In this document: in pieces, positions 57,579 through 64,000 of the stretch
Numbering within the stretch: the stretch's first letter is position 1
Layout: every line of letters begins with the position of its first letter
Assembly (NCBI GenBank): GCA_026120185.1
Contig: JANUWF010002022.1
Span: 2,464,001 to 2,528,000 of the forward strand
Length of the DNA stretch: 64,000 nucleotides
Direction of reading: 5' to 3'
Source of the DNA: Voacanga thouarsii
Lineage: Eukaryota > Streptophyta > Magnoliopsida > Gentianales > Apocynaceae
The notes under the pieces: model-generated
Databases searched by the model: none
What the model saw: only the letters and a program-made list of their open reading frames with translations
What the model was told of the DNA's origin: nothing
Translations under genes and position numbers: made by a program

Positions 57579-59269
57579 CATGAAGATTTTTTGCGAATAT
57601 AGGATGCTAGTTAAATAAAAATGGACACATATGTGTGAATAACATGTGATCGTTCGCTGTTTTGGTATGGATAGATTGATTGTTAAACCTCTTTGATGGA
57701 GGTATAGGTGCATATGTAATCTATTTTTTTTTCCTTCAGAAATCGTGTAAACCCAATTTTAATGGGTATGGGCAATTGTTGGTTTTTGGTGTTGTTGATT
57801 TTAGGTTGAAATTGGAGAGCCAAGAACTGGAAGAAAGTTGCAGGAAAAAAAAAAAACCAAAGAATGCATCGCAGAAAATAGCGGCGGAAAAATCAAAGAA
57901 GAAGCCAGTCAAACTGGGACCGGCGTCGACGCCGGCTGGGGCCGCTGGAACCGGCGTTGGCTTGGGTTTGGGCTCCGATCTGCACGCGGGCCGTGGGTCT
58001 AGATCTTGGGTCACCCACGAGTTCCTTGTTCAGTGCAGCTGGTGTTGTGGACCGCAGTGAGGATGGGTGCTTGATCTAGTGCGGCGGGTGCAATGGACCA
58101 ATGAGAAATTTTTATATTTCCTTGTAATTTTCTTGCATTTTTTTTTGTTTTCGGTTCCATACCAGGCGAAGTTAATATTTTTGCAATAGTTAATATTCGT
58201 GGAATATTTTTTCATGAAAAATATTAGTAAGGGATTTTAGGATTAAACAAGACCATTAATTAATTAATTAATGTGTTTAATTCTATTATTTGAACACTTA
58301 AGTTTAAAAATAAAAAAAAAGCATGAAAATGTCTACTATTTTCTAGCATACTATTTATTTTTGAGACCTATGTGCTCATTTCTCATTTCTCAAAACATTT
58401 TTTCTTAAAGATTACATGCTTATTTTAACTTGAACAAATATTAATCCTTAGATATTTTCTCAATGGATTTAATCTTTGATATAGAAAATATATTGGATTT
58501 AGATATTTTTGTAAGTTAAACGTAGAAAGCCATTTTGTTTTATTTTTGCATAAGAAAAATTATTTTGTCAAATAAACTTGAGACCAAAGTCTCTAGAAAG
58601 TTTTAATTGAAATTTTTTTTTAAATCATTAAGTTTTTAACTTAAATAAAATTAGTCCATGGAAAAATCTTTCAAAGGATATAAACCTTGACATAGAGATT
58701 TTAATGAATTATTAGATATTTTATTTTTGAGTTAAAGAAAAACTTAATGGAAATTTTCAAAAGGATATTTTTTAGAAAACCATTATTTTAAAAGATTAAG
58801 TGGGAGAGGGGTTTCAACGGCCCCACGACTTCCATCACAATTCTCATTAGAGATCGTGGGTTCTCTCGCGTCACCCTGGGAGTGAACCCTATAGGATGGG
58901 GATACCATAGGGATTTCGATCTAATGGAGGAATGTAATTAATAACCCGGGACAGATACTATAATCGGCCAGCCCCTCGTTGGAGGTTATAGTGTGAGGTA
59001 TGTCCATAGGAAATACCTCACATAGGAAATGCGAGGAAACGGCCATCCCCTTGATGTAGTTATCCTCTAGATCATTACTTAGAAGGAAAATTAATTTGTG
59101 ATAGTTAACACACTTAGCTTAGGGAACTGTTAATCTTCCCAAGAAGCTATGCCAGTTTTCCTAAGAGCCAAATTGATTATTATCAGTTTTGATATAAGGA
59201 TAAAGTGCACAAATTTATTTTATTTTCACAAACTAAGTCTTTTTCTTTTATTTTTCCATTTTTTCAGAA
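57579..59269 (+). other. Copia D untranslated leader
   Basis: Matches the Copia C leader throughout. Paired hairpins at 57684-57706 and 57748-57770; perfect palindrome CCGGCGTCGACGCCGG at 57920-57935; a TGCGGCGGGTGCAATGGAC word near 58080 that matches the pair in C. A 126-codon open frame across 57680-58060 runs through these structures and is not considered coding. Confidence 0.72.
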
Positions 59270-59458
59270 ATGGTGGGAGGTTATTTTAGTCCTATGGCCA
59301 TTATTCTCTGAGAGAATAAGCTAACGGGTCCAACTATGTGGACTGGAAGAAGAACCTGGACAAAATGCTCACAGCTGAACAGTATAAGTATGTCCTCTAT
59401 GAAACCTACCCTATTATCGGGGAAGGTTCCACTGCTGAAGAGCGAGAGGGTGAGAAGG
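59270..59458 (+). pseudogene. gag: Copia D gag, first part
   Basis: ATG at 59270 (MVGGYFSPMAIIL). A TGA at 59309-59311 replaces the CGA that Copia C keeps, a CpG transition. A one-base deletion follows LTGP. The reading continues to the GAAGG at 59454-59458 where L inserted. The rest of gag resumes at 63809. Confidence 0.9.
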
Positions 59459-61406
59459 TGTGAAACCCCAGTCGAAACCAACCTTAGAGTAAGGGGGTTG
59501 GGATGCATATCATATTTTATTGCATGCTTAAATATATTTTTATATGAAATTATGTGCTTTGGATTTGTGTTTTGTGGCCTAGAAGGCTTAATTGTGAGAA
59601 TTGAATAAGAAGGGCAAAATGGTAATTGTTGCTTGAGGTGAAAATAGGGAGATAGCTTGAGGATTAAATAGGAAAAATATTTTAGAGAGAAAATAAGAAC
59701 AAGAGTTGTTGTGGTTTAGTGGTTAGAGTTTTGGATTTAATTCTTGAGGTCTTGGGTTCAAATCCCATCATTAGAATTTTAGTATGATTAAAATTTATTT
59801 TTTCTTTGGAAGGTTGTATTTTCGGTCTTAAGTGCTTTAGAGTAGAGTAGAGATATTGTCCTAGGGGAGACATGATAGGAGTACCCTAATCCTATTCTTG
59901 TGCCCTACACAAAATTCCTAAGGGAATTCATTCTTCCTTGATCCTTAATTTTCCTTAATTCTCAATTTGTCAGATTGGTCACATTTGTTCTAGCCAATTT
60001 CATTCCAAAAATTTTAGTAAAGTGCTATGGTTTTGAAGGTTCAAAATGTCTTAGTGAAAGACATCTTATGGACCAAAAACGTGGAAGAGATGGGGAAGGA
60101 TTCCAAGAGAATTAATTCCCCTAGTGAACCTTCTAAACTTCACTCTAACTAGGTTCATTTTCCTTCATGTAATGAACTGAAATTTTCCAGCTTCTTGTGC
60201 CTTCAAGGTGTCAAAATTCTCAGCCATTATTCCCTCCCAAATGCGGCTAGAAAATGGCCCTTTGATCAGCTTGAAATCTGAATTTTTTCTAGCCATTTTA
60301 GGGCTGCACAAATGCTGTGCAAAACCAGAAAATTTTTGGGCAAAATCGCAACTTAGGTGATCTTAAACCAAGCTATTTTCTTCCAGTTTTCTCCTAGCTC
60401 CTTAGCCACGTTTTTCTTCCATGAAGAAGGCTGGAAACCAGCCTTGAAAGACCTCTGAATGCCCCTTCAAACTCTCTACAATTTGACTGGAAAATAGTAG
60501 CAAAAGCTGCCCTGAAAAATTCCAGCAATGATGAAATTTTGTGCAGTAAATTTTCCAGCCTTGTTTCCTTTTCCTGTCCTGGCTGAAACTCCATTCTTTT
60601 TCTGCACAAACCTCTCTTAAACAGCCATGAACAGAACTCCATTGTCTTCCCCAAGCTTCTGCACAAAAACCAGTCATGGTTGCCCTAAAATATCTCCATT
60701 AAATTGCTGCAATCATGCCTTGATTGGATACTAAAATTCCAGCGATCTTAATTTAGCACATAAAATGTCCCTCAAACAACCAGACATTTCCTTCACCATT
60801 ACATTCCTTCTTTTCGGCCACCATTAGCCTTCTTCAACCAACTTTCATCCAGCCAAATCACTGTGCAATCAGTCGGCCATTACAGCTACAAAAAGCTCTC
60901 CATTGATCAAAGATATTCTTGCTATATTTTGTTTCCAAATTTGATTCCCAAAAATATTCTTTTATGATTTCAACAACCAGCCTTTCCTTTTCCTTTCAAA
61001 CTTGAAAAATCATCTACCTAAAACACTCTAGCAATTCAGCCACTGCACTCCAATAGAATTTCGGTAGCCTCAAACCAAAATCTCTCCATTCTCTTCAACT
61101 TTCAAGCACACATAGAACGCCAAGAACACCTACTCATTTCTCTCGCCTAATACCTCTCCAAACCACTTCAAACTTCTTCAAAAAAATTTCAGAATTCATC
61201 TACTCACTGCCGTCAGTCCATCCATACCATTTTTAACATCAAACTTCAAAATTCAACTTGCTCTTTTGGATCAAAAAAATCAGAATTTTTGTGAAGGCTC
61301 AAGAACACCTTCAAGGTAGGTTTGTTCAATCAACTTCATCTTCACTAATCTTTGATCTCTAATGAATATGTATATGAATAAACATACTAATGGACTTTCT
61401 TCTTCT

Positions 61407-61444
<38 letters not shown>

Positions 61445-63803
61445 TCGAACACCCTCTCCCTCTTGGCCGAATGACTTCTTCACTAATGGCCATGCTTTCT
61501 TCATCTCCCTTAGACGGATTTAGACATTTAGGAGTTGAGATCCATTCGAAACTCCTTCAAGGTACTCATCAATCAAGTAAGTCCCTTCAACCCTCTTTTT
61601 AGGCTCTAGATTCATGTCTCTAAGATGATATTGGAAGGAGATGGCCTATGAGTGTGGTTTAAGCATGTGTTGTTGTGATGAGTTGAGTTTGAAGCATGAA
61701 TGAATGTGTGTATATGATGGAGTTGGGGTTGTTGCATGTGATGATTTATCTTGGATGATATTATGATGTTTTAGGGTTTAATGCATGTCTCCATGTTGAG
61801 AGTGATATATGTGATCAAGCATGTTAGAGATTATGTCATCGTTGGTGAATATGATTTATATTCAAGTATGATTGTTGAAGCCATGATTATGTTTATGCTA
61901 GTAAAGGTTGGATCATATCTTGATAAATTTAGATCTATGCTTATATTCATGATTTGGATGATTTGATGAATTGGAGGGAGTATATGTTCATGATTGTGGT
62001 TAGCAATAGGAATATGATCATGATCTAGTTGTCCCTAAGCTAATTTTATTCCTTCAATAAAATATTTAATATTATGGTTTTTGCTAGTAATTTCGAAAAA
62101 AAACCCCAAGAAGGGTAGATTTAGATTATTATATATATAATAAGGATATTTTAGTCAAATAAATAATAGTTTTTGCTAGAAAAATAAAATATATAGATAT
62201 TATATAAAATGATAAAGCCTTTTATGAAAATAATCATATCAAGTAAAATATTTATTATTAAAATATAATTATTATCTTTCAACCGAAACCTGTTAAAATT
62301 TATTTATTATCATCTTTCAATCAAGACTCATTAAACTTTATTTTCAACTAATTTCAATTATCAATTATTTTTCAGAAATTAATTATTAATAAATTATTAT
62401 TTTACCTAATACCACCTAGGACCCTTCATCAAATAAACTCTAAATTATTTTAGCAAGATTTAACCCTTCAACTTATTAGTACCTATTTCCCAAACACTAA
62501 TTATTTTTAATATCAAATTAGCCTTGGCTTATAAACCTTTTAATTTATTATTTGGCCTTAAAGCTTGGGACACTAGAATTATGGTAGTAGTGAGTTGAGT
62601 TAGTTTTATTTGTGAAAGTGGATTTTGGCATGAGTTTGATTGTGGTTTATATTTACCCCATGCGGGGTTTGGTCAGCTGTTGGAGACCTTTATTGTGAGC
62701 AAGGATCAGGTAAGCTCCTGCTTAAAACCTGATTAATGTAAAACTGTTTATTATGGCAAGCTAAATGTAGAGTGCATGGACACTCATTTTGTAAAGGCAA
62801 TTGAGGAGTGACTTCTTTCTTATTTTAGTCAAATGAATTATTTGAAAATCAATAAGCAGATTTGCTCAAACTCAAAACTTTTTCTAAAACTGATTTTGAC
62901 AAGGACTTTGGAAACCCTTAATTGCCATTTTCATGTGGAACTGTGTTTTGTTCATTTTCTCCTAAGTGGGATACGTTACATTTAGTACTCAATAAAGGTA
63001 GGCTAGTAGTACTAGTTTTGAAGAGCAAGAGTGAGTCTTCTGGTAGGAGGCCACCTCCAGAAGATGAACTCAACTTAGAGAAACGTCAGTACTACTTAGT
63101 CATGCCGGTCTGAGCTAGCAATTTTTATTTCAGTCAAGTGACTGTGTTTTGCCGGAATGGACACCCGATTGTTGTTTGGGTATAGAGAAGGAGGAGTATC
63201 TTGCCCAATTGACCGATCACATACCTTTTGTCAGTCTGCACAAAGTGTCGGCATTCTGACCGGTAATGGGGCCCAACGTGTGGTAACCCATGACCCTTTC
63301 TTTTGAGTGGTTGATTTTAATTATTGTGTATGGCGGGAAAAGCTAAAATGCCACTCTTGGTTTTAACTAATATTTATTGCTTGCCAGTATTTCTCTTATA
63401 AAGATTTTATACTTTGCATTCACGAACTGTTTTCACTCGACAATTAAAGCACACACGGACTTACTAAGATTTTTGTCTCATCACCATTTTTTTTTTACCA
63501 TGATTTCAGATCGATTCTACTGTGGGGATGAGTAGTTAGATATTGCCTGCTTTGGAAGATTTTCTGATAATTTATTTTGTGTAATACTTTGGGGAGATGA
63601 GAGTGGATAAATTATATTATGGATTTGTTTTTGGTATTCTTAGGTTTATTCTTGGATTTATTATTGGGTTGTAATAAATTTCAAGTTAAAATATCATTTT
63701 TTATTCTGCTATTTTGATTGTGTGACCTAGTTATAAAGACCCCTTGTCCTTTGGACGGGGCGACATCCCCAACCCTGGTACGCCTAGGTAGCGGGGTGTT
63801 ACA
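59459..63803 (+). mobile_element. Long Ty3/gypsy-type solo LTR L
   Basis: 4345 bp, TGTGAAACCCCAG to GCGGGGTGTTACA, flanked by the duplication GAAGG (59454-59458, 63804-63808). Starts and ends like F (10327, 42732). No primer site, polypurine tract or coding domain is visible, so it reads as a solo LTR of unusual length. It contains a (CT)n tract at 61409-61441. Open frames such as 60394-60677 show no family match. Confidence 0.9.
61409..61441. repeat. (CT)n microsatellite
   Basis: About 16 CT units inside LTR L, followed by CT-rich sequence. Confidence 0.93.
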
Positions 63804-63808
63804 GAAGG

Positions 63809-64000
63809 CATGGAAGAAGGCTGATGAAATGGCACACTACTATATGTTAGCCTCCATGTCTAATGTGTTCCAGTCAAAACACGAGCACATGGCTTCTGCA
63901 TATGATATTAGCCAGTCACTAGCCACTATGTTCGCAGACAAGTGTTGGTCCGCAAGGCAGGAGGCTCTTCAAACAATAATTAACACTAAGATGGCTGAGA
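63809..64000 (+). pseudogene. gag: Copia D gag, continued (runs off the window)
   Basis: After the GAAGG duplication the gag continues: AWKKADEMAHYYMLASMSNV, FQSKHEHMASAYDISQSLA and INTKMAE at the window edge, aligned with 33018-33205 of Copia C without a gap across the L insertion. The rest of Copia D lies beyond the window. Confidence 0.92.

Noticed and set aside
57680..58060. 126-codon open frame in Copia D leader
   Set aside because: Crosses conserved leader hairpins and a palindrome, is not open in Copia C, and has no family match.
60394..60677. Overlapping 90-codon minus-strand frames in LTR L
   Set aside because: Two frames are open over the same bases, with no recognisable domain, inside a noncoding solo LTR.
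59459..63803. L as a protein-coding host gene region with CT-rich promoter
   Set aside because: Exact GAAGG duplication and TGT...ACA ends inside gag show a single insertion; no exon-like frame was found.

Overview
This window looks like the repeat-filled, AT-rich part of a large plant nuclear genome, probably a eudicot. I see no host gene, rRNA, tRNA or CRISPR array. Almost every base belongs to Copia and Ty3/gypsy LTR retrotransposons, solo LTRs or one CACTA DNA transposon. They are nested inside each other and all coding regions are broken. The plant assignment rests on Copia gag-PR-INT-RT-RNaseH order with iMet-type primer sites, a chromovirus of Tekay/Del type, an Athila/Tat-type LTR and a CACTA element with a plant-type coiled-coil transposase fragment. 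Letters A to L below are labels local to this window.

Left nest. Element J is a minus-strand Copia: its 5' LTR is at 43981-44194, its gag runs down to 42738, and its protease and integrase lie at 10326-8776. Copia A (1-8300, 5' LTR cut by the window edge) adjoins J's left part. J is split by F (10327-42732), a very long Ty3/gypsy-type solo LTR flanked by the target duplication AAGGT. F is split in turn by Copia B (12205-39466, duplication TATAT) and by a solo LTR of the A family (39810-41516, duplication GAAAG). Copia B's 5' LTR holds a CACTA transposon (12318-21102, duplication AGA) and a minus-strand solo LTR (21635-23174, duplication GGTAT). B's RNase H region is interrupted by Copia C (29379-37738).

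Between the nests, 44195-44976 is a short stretch with no recognisable transposon.

Right nest. A minus-strand A-related LTR, I (44977-46349), is cut by K, an Athila/Tat-type LTR with primer site (46350-47789). K is cut by G, a minus-strand Tekay-like chromovirus (3' LTR 47790-50999, pol to 55801). G is cut by solo LTR H (53723-55221, duplication CCTGT) and by Copia D (from 55802 to beyond the window). D's gag is split by L, a 4.3-kb solo LTR (59459-63803, duplication GAAGG). The deepest point is five levels.

The joins can be reconstructed because host sequence resumes exactly at the duplications. The coding regions carry many nonsense codons, several of the C-to-T or G-to-A kind, plus frameshifts and internal deletions, so none looks able to move on its own. 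The most unusual signals are (1) GC-rich near-perfect palindromes shared by LTRs and leaders of several Copia families, with a looser GC-rich cassette in an unrelated gypsy LTR; (2) a pair of conserved 7-nt-loop hairpins in the Copia B, C and D leaders, with compensatory stem changes; (3) a 151-bp tandem array with a dimeric higher-order pattern and an extreme G-rich tract, both inside the CACTA element; and (4) a mosaic LTR in Copia C.
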